From: Stakelama saccharophila
GTDB lineage: Bacteria; Pseudomonadota; Alphaproteobacteria; Sphingomonadales; Sphingomonadaceae
DNA: 64,000 bases
Direction of reading: 5' to 3'
NCBI RefSeq assembly: GCF_032229225.1
Contig: NZ_CP135076.1
Coordinates: 124,001 to 188,000 of the forward strand
Shown here: positions 36,131-45,524 of the stretch, piece by piece
How positions within the stretch are numbered: position 1 is the first letter of the stretch
Layout of the letters: each line of letters begins with the position of its first letter
Notes under the pieces: generated by a model
Told to the model about the DNA's origin: nothing
Seen by the model: only the letters and a program-made list of their open reading frames with translations
Databases searched by the model: none
Position numbers and translations under genes: made by a program

Positions 36131-37290
36131 CTGCGCGTCTCCCTCAACACCGCCAGCGCCCGGCCGATCGGCACCGGCGGCCTGCCTATCAGGACCCGGG
36201 CCTTGTCGGAAAGGCCGGAACGACCGGCATAGAAGCGCGCGATCAGCCCTGCGTCCAGCCGGTAGAAGCGTTCCAGCACGCGGTAGCGCTCGCCCGGCTC
36301 CGCGGCGCGCAAGAGGAGGCGCGAAAGCAGGCGATAGAATTTGCGCTGCCGCCACAGGCGCCTGGCGTGGCGGTACAGCAGGTCGTGCAGCGCCGCGCCC
36401 GACAGGTCGCGCTGGCCGGCGACCAGCATCGCCGTGCGCACCGCGTCGGGCAGGGAATAGCCGGTCAGGGGGTGGAACTGGCCGCCGCGCATTCCCGCCT
36501 TGGCCACGTTGCTGCCGCCGGCCTGCCAATAGGCATCGAAATTCCCGCCCATGGCGACGGGCAGCGCGCCGGCCTCGGTGCGCACGACCTCGTGCGCCGC
36601 CCAGCCGCGCTGCGCGACATAGGCGGCGATCCGGCGTTCCAGCACCCTTGTGTCGATGTCGGGCGTGTCGCTGTAATAGGTGTCCTCGACGAACATCCGG
36701 GTCGCGGCGAAGGGCAGGGAATAGACGAAGCGATAGCCGTCATGCTGTTCGACGGTGGCATCCATGATGGTCGGCCGCACCATGTCGTGCGGTTCGTCCA
36801 GGGCGATCTCGTGCCCCAGAAACTTTTGCCAGCCGCAATCGAGATGCGACAGGTCGCCCGCGCCGCGGCAGTCGATCACGCCGCGCGCCTCCACCCGGTC
36901 GCCATCGGCCAGCACGACCGCGCGGGCGCTGGTGCCCAGAACCTTGCGCCGCGTCAGCACCGCGCCGTCCGGCAGCGACCGCCGGACCACGCGGTCGAAC
37001 CGGTGCGATTCGATCGCGTAATAGCCCTGCTTCAGAAAACGGTCGTGGCCGGGGAAATGGACGTCATATCCCGTCCAGCCATGGCTGACGAGCGGCGCCA
37101 CCAGCCAGCGGTCGCCGTCGGCGATGTCGCTGGCGAAGAAGGACCACAGATGGTTGCCGCCCAGCGTATCGCCCGCCTCGATCAACCGGATCCGGACATC
37201 GGGACGCTTCCTGGCAAGCGCCATGGCGATCAGCCCGCCGGCCAGTCCGCCGCCTACGATCGCGATGTCACAGGAATGCAGGGAAGCCAT
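36127..37290 (-). CDS. crtY: Lycopene beta-cyclase
   Basis: CrtY cyclises both ends of lycopene to beta-carotene. The 387-residue flavoprotein-like enzyme has an N-terminal dinucleotide motif (IAIVGGGLAGGLIAMAL), GGNHLWSFFASDI, the family segment FVYSLPFAATRMFVEDTYYS and a C-terminal GGQFHPLTGYSLPDAV. The start at 37290 gives a normal N-terminus. It leads the crtY-crtI pair. The products point to zeaxanthin- or nostoxanthin-type yellow pigments once hydroxylases act. Confidence 0.95.
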   Translation of the reverse strand: MASLHSCDIAIVGGGLAGGLIAMALARKRPDVRIRLIEAGDTLGGNHLWSFFASDIADGDRWLVAPLVSHGWTGYDVHFPGHDRFLKQGYYAIESHRFDRVVRRSLPDGAVLTRRKVLGTSARAVVLADGDRVEARGVIDCRGAGDLSHLDCGWQKFLGHEIALDEPHDMVRPTIMDATVEQHDGYRFVYSLPFAATRMFVEDTYYSDTPDIDTRVLERRIAAYVAQRGWAAHEVVRTEAGALPVAMGGNFDAYWQAGGSNVAKAGMRGGQFHPLTGYSLPDAVRTAMLVAGQRDLSGAALHDLLYRHARRLWRQRKFYRLLSRLLLRAAEPGERYRVLERFYRLDAGLIARFYAGRSGLSDKARVLIGRPPVPIGRALAVLRETRR

Positions 37291-37377
37291 CAGCGCCGCG
37301 CCTAGCCGATCCGTTCGCGGCGGGGAAGAGCGCCCGACCGCCCCGCGGCACGGCCCGTCGGGCTCCGCCGGGCGCTG

Positions 37378-37617
37378 CTAACCGCCGGACGCGTTGTTCC
37401 GCCTGCGCTCGCGCGCGTCGATCACGTCGGTCGCCGCCTTGCCCATCGCGCCGATCAGCATCCCGGCCGATCCGATGACGAACAGCCACACGGCAAGATG
37501 ATGCAGTTCCTCGAACCGCTTGAAGAACAGGACCGATCCGATCAGGAAACAGGCATTCCCGACCAGCCCCAGTGCGAGGTGGATATACGGATAGTCGCGA
37601 ACCAGTGTTTTCAGCAT
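37378..37617 (-). CDS. YrhK-domain membrane protein (79 aa)
   Basis: The small protein has two hydrophobic segments (about residues 13-31, LALGLVGNACFLIGSVLFF, and 41-61, HLAVWLFVIGSAGMLIGAMG) joined by KRFEELHH. It ends in a basic tail (RERRRNN). This is the YrhK domain, found alone or in pairs in membrane proteins of unknown role. AAGG lies eight bases before the start. It follows the next gene upstream after only seven bases, so the pair is likely one transcript. Confidence 0.75.
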   Translation of the reverse strand: MLKTLVRDYPYIHLALGLVGNACFLIGSVLFFKRFEELHHLAVWLFVIGSAGMLIGAMGKAATDVIDARERRRNNASGG

Positions 37618-37624
37618 GCAACCT

Positions 37625-38530
37625 TCATTCTTCCGGGCCTCGCTCCCTGGTGTGGTGCCCGCCGGTGCCGTTGTCGTTCATCGGACGCTTCATCATCGCC
37701 CGAATGGCGGAGCGCTGCTGGTCGGCGGAGCGACCTGCATCGGTGCGGTACAATGCCTGCAGATAGCGATAATCGATTGCGCTGAGACCGGGGGGCGGCC
37801 CCTCTCCCGGATGCGGCTGATAGAGCGAGAGGATCGAGGCCGGGTTGTACCGCGTCTCCATGTCCGGTTTCGCCAGCGCCACCATGCTCAGATAATCGGC
37901 AAGTTGTTGCCAGTTCGCGCCTTTTTGATCGGTACGATCGACAATAGCGAGCGAAAGGATGGCGTCACGGCGCGCCGGCACCGACAGGCGCGACGCCATC
38001 GCCGACGACCGGGCCGGGCTTCGGGTACGGTCCGCACCTAGCCACCGAACCGGGCGCGGCTTGAGCAGCCGCTCCTTCAGCGAATCCAGATGGCCGACAC
38101 CATGGCTCGGATCCTGGGCAAGTCGCGGATACCGCTCCAACAGACCCTTCGTGAACGCATTCGCATCGCGCGTGACCACCACGATGATATTGCCCTGGCA
38201 GTCGGAATCGTCGTCGACAGGAATGTCGAGAGCGCGCGCGATCTGCCGGACGCGGCCGGCGATGATCGCGGCATGTTCGTCGTTCAGGCCCAGTATCCTG
38301 GGGCAGACGAGCGTATTCCAGCGGGCAAGCTGGTCGCCGCGGCGAAGCCGGGTCATCTGCTCGACGAAAACGTCCAGCGACCGCTCCGTCGGAGCGGTGA
38401 CCACCACGTCGTCGCCCTGCTTCGCGGCCGGTTTCCGCGGCGGCTGCGCCTGCTGCACCGACAGCATCGCCGCCAGGACGGGGACGAGTTGCACGACCAT
38501 GACCATAAACGATATCGGTTTATCGGCCAT
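37625..38530 (-). CDS. Exported protein of unknown function
   Basis: The ATG at 38530 gives 301 residues with a Sec signal (MADKPISFMVMVVQLVPVLA then AMLSVQQA). The mature part contains DVVVTAPTERSLDVFVEQMT, CPRILGLNDEHAAIIAGRV and IIVVVTRDANAF with two cysteines. Its VVV start and helix-rich middle recur in sphingomonad exported proteins, but I know no function. A charged tail with HHTRERG ends it. It is divergent from the hydroxylase gene (70 bases) and sits just before the YrhK gene. Confidence 0.7.
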   Translation of the reverse strand: MADKPISFMVMVVQLVPVLAAMLSVQQAQPPRKPAAKQGDDVVVTAPTERSLDVFVEQMTRLRRGDQLARWNTLVCPRILGLNDEHAAIIAGRVRQIARALDIPVDDDSDCQGNIIVVVTRDANAFTKGLLERYPRLAQDPSHGVGHLDSLKERLLKPRPVRWLGADRTRSPARSSAMASRLSVPARRDAILSLAIVDRTDQKGANWQQLADYLSMVALAKPDMETRYNPASILSLYQPHPGEGPPPGLSAIDYRYLQALYRTDAGRSADQQRSAIRAMMKRPMNDNGTGGHHTRERGPEE

Positions 38531-38600
38531 CCGCAAGGTCCGCGTCCTCCGCAGGCGTTTCCCTTGGAGCACAGCGCTGGAATGGCATAGTATCGCGGCC

Positions 38601-39413
38601 ATGCTGCGCGCCATCTGCCTGTCCGCCGTCGCCATGACCGCCATCGTCGGCGCGCGCTATATCGTGGCGAGCGGCGGCTTCGCGCTTGCGACGCGGCTTA
38701 CCCGTCCGGGGCTCTATGCCGGGCTCGACCGGCAGATGCGGCGCGAAATCGGCTGGAGCCTGGCGAGCGCGGCCATCTACGGCGTGCCCGCCGGCATCGT
38801 CGCCTGGGCCTGGCACGATCTCGGATGGACCCGCATCTATACCGATCTCGACGCCCGGCCGCTCTGGTATCTTCCGGTCGCGCTGTTCCTCTATCTGTTC
38901 GCGCACGATAGCTGGTTCTATTGGACCCACCGCTGGATGCACCGGCCGAAATGGTTTCGGATCGCCCATGCCGTGCACCATGCCAGCCGGCCGCCCACCG
39001 CCTGGGCGGCCATGGCCTTCCACCCGGTCGAGGCGCTAACGGGCGCGATCGTCATTCCCCTACTCGTTTTTTTCGTTCCCGTTCATGTCGGCGTGCTCGG
39101 CATTGTGCTGACGATCATGACGGTTATGGGTGTCACCAATCACATGGGCTGGGAGATCTTTCCCCGGTTCGTGTGGGCGGGACCGCTGGGACGCTGGCTG
39201 ATCACCGCGAGCCACCACCAGCGGCACCACGAACGATACGGATGCAATTATGGGCTTTATTTCCGTTTCTGGGATCGGGTCTGCGGCACGGACGACGGCC
39301 TCGGCGATTTCGCGCGACATGGCCGCCACCGGGCCGCTGCACAGATTCCTGCGGCGGCTGGGCGCGGCGCTGATCCTGGTCGCGCTGCTGCCGGGGGCGA
39401 GCCCGGCCGCTGA
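38601..39413 (+). CDS. Sterol desaturase / fatty acid hydroxylase family protein
   Basis: The 270-residue membrane di-iron oxygenase has the family histidine clusters: HDSWFYWTHRWMH at residues 102-114, HAVHH at 123-127, HPVEAL from 141, HMGWE from 181 and HHQRHH at 205-210. Four or more membrane helices surround them. Position beside crtY, crtI and crtB makes a carotenoid ring hydroxylase (for example a 2,2'-hydroxylase of the CrtG kind) an attractive but unproven idea; it is not a CrtZ. Its 3' end overlaps the decayed DUF2141 frame by 95 bases in another frame, which is unusual, so the C-terminus after about residue 240 may be altered. Confidence 0.85.
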   Translation: MLRAICLSAVAMTAIVGARYIVASGGFALATRLTRPGLYAGLDRQMRREIGWSLASAAIYGVPAGIVAWAWHDLGWTRIYTDLDARPLWYLPVALFLYLFAHDSWFYWTHRWMHRPKWFRIAHAVHHASRPPTAWAAMAFHPVEALTGAIVIPLLVFFVPVHVGVLGIVLTIMTVMGVTNHMGWEIFPRFVWAGPLGRWLITASHHQRHHERYGCNYGLYFRFWDRVCGTDDGLGDFARHGRHRAAAQIPAAAGRGADPGRAAAGGEPGR

Positions 39414-39606
39414 CCTGACGGTCTCGATCACCGATCTGCGCCCGGCGCGGGGACGGATCCCCTTGTGCCTGACCGCCCGGCGGAGCGCGCGCTCGCCGTC
39501 CGGCAGGACCGGCGCCGCCCGACCGCCTGCCGCCGGAACCAGCCCGGCCGCAGAAACCATTTTCCTACACCCACCGGTCTGTGCCACCACCGGCACGGCT
39601 CTTTGA
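39319..39606 (+). pseudogene. DUF2141 gene truncated by a repeat insertion
   Basis: The frame starts at an ATG at 39319 with a signal sequence (RRLGAALILVALLPGASPAA) and the beginning of a DUF2141 domain (ADLTVSITDLRPARGRIPLC). After about residue 45 the homology stops, and the frame runs on into the repeat module that starts at 39551. A full DUF2141 protein would continue for about 90 residues with a HDENGNG-type motif that I cannot find. I infer a broken gene. The original protein would have been a small secreted beta-sandwich of unknown function. Confidence 0.55.
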
Positions 39607-39935
39607 TATCGGTTATACTCTCCCGCGCGCGCACCCGCGCGCACGCCCGCGTTGAGGTGCGACTCTGTGCGACCTTTGGCAAATTTCCACAGCGTTCGCG
39701 AAAGCAGCAAATCCACCCCCTCCGGCACCGCCCCTCCTCCCCTCCCTTTCAAGGGAGGGGCCGGGGGTGGGTGCGAGCGAAGCGAGCTTCAACGCCAGCC
39801 AAAGCAAAGCCGAGGCATCGAGCCCCGGCTTCGCTGAACCCACCCCTTGATCCCCTCCCTCGAAAGGGAGGGGAAATAGAACGCCCCCAACCCGTCGTTC
39901 CTGCGAAGGCAGGAACCCATGTCTCTCGCCGCACC
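39551..39935. repeat. Mosaic intergenic repeat, copy A (module 2 then module 1)
   Basis: Module 2 (39551-39680) includes CAGAAACCATTTTCCTACAC and TTGATATCGGTTATACTC. Module 1 (about 39731-39935) includes the hairpins CCTCCCTTTCAAGGGAGG and CCCTCCCTCGAAAGGGAGGG. It ends with TTCCTGCGAAGGCAGGAA. Both modules recur at 55581-56036 in the opposite order. The 506-base gap 39607-40112 holds this repeat and no supported gene. Confidence 0.85.
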
Positions 39936-40050
39936 CACACCGCCCGAAGCACCAGAGACCAGCCCCACCTGCGCAAGAGCGGCCAGCGGCGCGATTTTCC
40001 CGAGTGCGGCAATTCGCCTCTGCGGGGTGCCGCCCCCTGAACGGGCGCGT

Positions 40051-40076
40051 GCAACATTTGTACCGCGCGGCGCGTT
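40051..40076 (+). promoter_or_regulatory. Possible stress-sigma promoter of the MipA-like gene
   Basis: GCAAC (40051-40055), 17 bases, then CGTT (40073-40076), one mismatch from GGAAC-N16/17-CGTT. It lies 37 bases before the proposed start of the porin-like gene. Confidence 0.25.
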
Positions 40077-40112
40077 CACCGCCCTTGAACCAACCAGTTG
40101 GGGGACATCTAC

Positions 40113-40964
40113 TTGTACTTGCGCAACCCGATCGCTCTTGCGACCCTGTCGCTTTCCATCGTCGCGGCGCTGCCGGCGGCAGCCCAGAGCAGCACCGAGG
40201 CGCCCGACCTCCGTGGCGACCGCGTCACCATCGGCGCGGGCGTGGCGAGCCTGCCGGATTACGAAGGATCGGACGACAGCCAGATCGCACCGCTCGGCGT
40301 CGTGATCGGCCAGGTGTCGGGCATCGAATTCTGGACGCGCGGCACCGATCTCTATGTCGACCTGATACCCGACGCACCGGGCCCCGGCACGCATTTCGAG
40401 GCGGGACCAATCGCCGGCGTGAACCTGAACCGCACCGGCAAGGTCGACGACCCCCAGGTCGCGGCGCTGGGCAAGCTCGACACCGCGGTGGAAGTGGGCG
40501 GCTTCGTCGGCATTTCGCGGCAGGGCGTCCTCACCAGCGATTATGACAGGCTGAGCGCGCGCATAGCCGTCACCGCCGACGTCGCCGGCGCGCATGACAG
40601 CTATGTCGTCTCGCCGCAGGTCGCGTATTCGACGCCGCTGTCGCGTCAGACCTATGTGTCGCTCAACCTGTCGGCGGATTATGTCGGCAAGGGCTATGGC
40701 CGCACCTATTACGACGTGACGCCGGCCGGCAGCGCGGCCAGCGGCCTCAGCCCCTATGCGGTGGCCGGCAGCGGCTTCAAGAGCGTCACCGCCGGCCTCT
40801 TCGGCATCCAGAGCCTGTCGGGCGATCTGCTCCACGGGCTCGGTCTGGGCGCGGGCGTCGCCTATACCCGCATCCTCGGCGATTATGCCGACAGCCCCAT
40901 TGTCGCCGACGCCGGCAGCGCGGACCAGTGGCTCGCCGCGGTCGGGCTCAGCTACACCTTCTGA
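40113..40964 (+). CDS. MipA/OmpV family outer membrane protein
   Basis: The start is uncertain among three in-frame TTG codons (40098, 40113, 40119). 40113 is preferred because GGGGGA lies seven bases upstream, giving 283 residues. A Sec signal ends near AALPAAAQS. The mature protein is an alternating-strand beta-barrel with IGAGVASLPDYEGSDDSQIA near its start, a hallmark of the MipA/OmpV family. It closes with AAVGLSYTF, a C-terminal aromatic suited to Bam assembly. In E. coli MipA scaffolds murein synthesis; here it may simply be a porin-like barrel. thiC lies downstream behind its own riboswitch. Confidence 0.85.
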   Translation: MYLRNPIALATLSLSIVAALPAAAQSSTEAPDLRGDRVTIGAGVASLPDYEGSDDSQIAPLGVVIGQVSGIEFWTRGTDLYVDLIPDAPGPGTHFEAGPIAGVNLNRTGKVDDPQVAALGKLDTAVEVGGFVGISRQGVLTSDYDRLSARIAVTADVAGAHDSYVVSPQVAYSTPLSRQTYVSLNLSADYVGKGYGRTYYDVTPAGSAASGLSPYAVAGSGFKSVTAGLFGIQSLSGDLLHGLGLGAGVAYTRILGDYADSPIVADAGSADQWLAAVGLSYTF

Positions 40965-41026
40965 CGCGCGATGCGGGGCGGCCGCGCGCCGCCCCTTTCG
41001 CATCGCCGCGATAGTCGTTAGACTGA

Positions 41027-43093
<2,067 letters not shown>

Positions 43094-43507
43094 GTACGAT
43101 GCCACATACTCGCCGCCGGCCGGGGACGCGCTGTCCCTTCGGCCGGGGGGGGGTAATTCGTCAAATTTTGCCGCTGTGAGTCAGCCGAGCCCCAATAATA
43201 GGGTGTGGGGACGAAGGCTCGTTCCAAGCTCACCTCAAACCGCTTGCTTGCAAAGCATTTTTGGTTGTTGCAGCCTGCTTACCGGACTTTGAGGGGGCAG
43301 GATGATGGCTGACATTGTCACCCAGAGCCGGATTCGTTCATGGTTTCAGGACTTGCAACCGACGGTGCCAGGTTTGTGCGGTGACGATCCGCTCCAACGC
43401 CGATTCCCCGACCCGAATACTGACGCCTGTCGAAGGACGGGACAATAGCCCGGAGCTGCCATGAGCGCGCCGGGCGGGAATCCGACTTCTTCCCGCCCCG
43501 GCTCCGC
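43094..43507. other. Intergenic stretch with an AT-richer islet and a doubtful 48-codon frame
   Basis: The 414-base gap has lower GC around 43150-43290. A frame at 43302-43448 (ATG behind GAGGGGGCAGG; begins MMADIVTQSRIRSWF) encodes 48 residues of no recognised family and could be a remnant. An inverted repeat at 43472-43498 (GGGCGGGAA/TTCCCGCCC) without a T-run lies near the end of the lipoprotein gene. Nothing else is supported. Confidence 0.35.
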
Positions 43508-44170
43508 TCAGGCGCAGCCCTCGACATATTGGATGCTCGGCCCGCCGGCATGGATGGATTGAACCTTGCCGTCCTTGCCGATCTCGAAGCGGATGCCGCG
43601 GGCATAGGGGCTTTCGACATAGGCACCGTCGCCGGCGCCGTTGATCCACAGCGTGAGATATTCGCCCGGCTGTTCGACATATTTGTGCGGCGATGCCGTC
43701 AGCGCGGTGCCGTAAGCCGCCCGCACCGCTGCGGCGGTGTCGCCCACGCCGATGCCGCGCGCCGTTTCGATGTCCGAATCCGAATCGAGCGTGATCCGCG
43801 TCAGCCGCCCCGCCTCCAGCATCACCATCATCCCGTCGGGCGCGCGTTCCGGCCGGTACTGCTCACAGGTTTCGGGGTCCGGCCCGTTCGCCGCTCCCGG
43901 ATCGGCATCGCCGCCCAGCGCCTTGGTCACCTCCGCCTTGGTCATGCCGATCTTCAGCGGCCCCCACCCGTTCGCGGTAAGGGCACGTGCATCCGGCACG
44001 TCCGCCTCGCCGGCCGGTTGCGCCGCCGCCCGGTTCGCCTCGACGGGCGTCGCCGCCGGTGTCGCGGCATTTTCCACCGGTTCGCCGGCGGGCTGCGTCC
44101 GGTTCTGCTGCGCCGGTTCGGACGAACAGGCGGCGAGCGTGAGGATCAGGGCGATCGGAAAGAGGCGCAT
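43508..44170 (-). CDS. Lipoprotein of unknown function
   Basis: The ATG at 44170 gives 220 residues with a clear lipobox (ALILTLAAC, Cys near residue 15). A low-complexity Ala/Pro/Glu linker (about residues 16-60) follows. The globular part (about 65-220) has NGWGPLKIGMTKAEVTKALG, a BamE/SmpA-like opening, CEQYRPERAPDGMMVMLEAG and a C-terminal paired cysteine. Proteins with this opening often have repeated small alpha-beta units. It is probably an outer-membrane lipoprotein; the role is unknown. It lies downstream of ung on the same strand. Confidence 0.7.
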   Translation of the reverse strand: MRLFPIALILTLAACSSEPAQQNRTQPAGEPVENAATPAATPVEANRAAAQPAGEADVPDARALTANGWGPLKIGMTKAEVTKALGGDADPGAANGPDPETCEQYRPERAPDGMMVMLEAGRLTRITLDSDSDIETARGIGVGDTAAAVRAAYGTALTASPHKYVEQPGEYLTLWINGAGDGAYVESPYARGIRFEIGKDGKVQSIHAGGPSIQYVEGCA

Positions 44171-44241
44171 GGTTTGTTCTCCCTCTGGCGGCCGAACAGG
44201 GCAACGCCCGCATCCGGCCATGGTTGCTGCCGCGGGCGGCT

Positions 44242-44961
44242 TCACCGCACCGGCGGTAGCGCCCAGTCGACCGGGCCGCGTCCCTGCGCTTCCAGGAACG
44301 CGTTGGCCTTCGAAAAATGGCGGCAGCCGAAAAAGCCGTTATGCGCCGACAGTGGCGAGGGGTGCGCCGCCTTCAGCACCAGATGGCGTCCGCCGCGCTC
44401 AACCGACCGGATGAACGCCGCCTTCTTCTGCGCATACGCGCCCCAGAGGAGGAAGACGGTGGGTTCCTCCTTCGCCGCGACCAGGCGCACCACCGCGTCG
44501 GTGAAGGTTTCCCAGCCGCGCTGCCGGTGCGAGGCGGCGCGCGCCATCTCGACGGTAAGGACGGAATTGAGCAGCAGCACGCCCTGCCCGGCCCAATGCT
44601 CCAGAAAGCCGTGCCGCGCCGGCGCGATGCCGAGATCGTCCTGCATCTCCTTGTAGATGTTGACGAGGCTGGGCGGCGGGCGGACGCCGGGGCGGACGGA
44701 AAAGCACAGGCCATGCGCCTGGCCCGGTCCGTGATAGGGATCCTGGCCGAGGATGACGACGCGGATATCCTCCGGCGGCGTCAGGTCGAGTGCGCGGAAC
44801 CACTCGCTGCCCGCCGGAAAGATCCGCTTGCCGGCGGCGCGTTCGGCGAGCAGGAACTGCCTGAGCGCGGCCATGTACGGTTGCGCGAACTCGTCCGCCA
44901 GCGGCTTGCGCCAGCTTTCGTGCAGCTTCACGCCACCGCCCGCCGCTTCGCCTGTCGACAT
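44242..44961 (-). CDS. ung: Uracil-DNA glycosylase, family 1
   Basis: Ung removes uracil from DNA and starts base excision repair. The 239-residue protein has the water-activating motif [29 protein letters not shown] and the leucine-loop [14 protein letters not shown], all diagnostic. Length is normal. The start at 44961 lies three bases after the GFA gene on the same strand, so the two may be coupled. A UdgX-type enzyme in the same window gives the cell at least two uracil-recognising proteins. Confidence 0.96.
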   Translation of the reverse strand: MSTGEAAGGGVKLHESWRKPLADEFAQPYMAALRQFLLAERAAGKRIFPAGSEWFRALDLTPPEDIRVVILGQDPYHGPGQAHGLCFSVRPGVRPPPSLVNIYKEMQDDLGIAPARHGFLEHWAGQGVLLLNSVLTVEMARAASHRQRGWETFTDAVVRLVAAKEEPTVFLLWGAYAQKKAAFIRSVERGGRHLVLKAAHPSPLSAHNGFFGCRHFSKANAFLEAQGRGPVDWALPPVR

Positions 44962-44964
44962 GCC

Positions 44965-45399
44965 TTAGCCGTGATCGTCCGTGAACTTCGCCCGCACCTC
45001 GGCCCCGGTCAGCTTTTCGGTATCGGCGGCGAAGGCGTAGTAATCCGGCTTTTCGTCGATGAAGATTTCCTCCGCCATGATCGCCTGCGGCACATCGAAC
45101 AGTCCGACCGGAAAGGAATAGGTTCCCCGCGGCCGGTGGAAATAGAAGAGATGGGTGCCGCATTCGCGACAGAATCCCCGCTCGGCCCAGTCGGACGATA
45201 CGAAGCGCTTGATATGCTCGGCGCCGGTGAAGACGGGATCCGTCACACTGCGCGTCGAAAGAAAGGCGATGCCGCCCCAGCGCCGGCACATGTCGCAATG
45301 GCACGCGTCGAGTTCCGGTCCGGGCAGCCGCGCCGAAATCGTCACCGCGCCGCACAGGCACCGGCCCTCAAGATCGCCGGAAATGTTCGTGTCGGTCAT
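44965..45399 (-). CDS. GFA family (glutathione-dependent formaldehyde-activating-like) protein
   Basis: The 144-residue zinc protein has the CENP-V/GFA cysteine pattern: GRCLCGAV (residues 13-20), CHCDMCRRWGG (34-44) and FCRECGTHLFYF (76-87). The fold binds one structural and one catalytic-type zinc. Only a few members act on S-hydroxymethylglutathione; most are of unknown role. It is divergent from recQ and directly upstream of ung. Confidence 0.88.
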   Translation of the reverse strand: MTDTNISGDLEGRCLCGAVTISARLPGPELDACHCDMCRRWGGIAFLSTRSVTDPVFTGAEHIKRFVSSDWAERGFCRECGTHLFYFHRPRGTYSFPVGLFDVPQAIMAEEIFIDEKPDYYAFAADTEKLTGAEVRAKFTDDHG

Positions 45400-45524
45400 T
45401 TCTCAACTCCTCGCCCGTTCCTGTGGCCCCGCGTCATGCCACAAGGAGCCATGGTGCGACAGAGACGCCGGAGAATCAACGCGGCGCCCTTGCCCCGCCT
45501 TCGCCGCATGGCGATAAGCACGGC

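Noticed and set aside
38601..39413. Labelling the hydroxylase as crtZ
   Set aside because: Histidine clusters fit the sterol desaturase family but not the CrtZ pattern. Only a general family call is justified.
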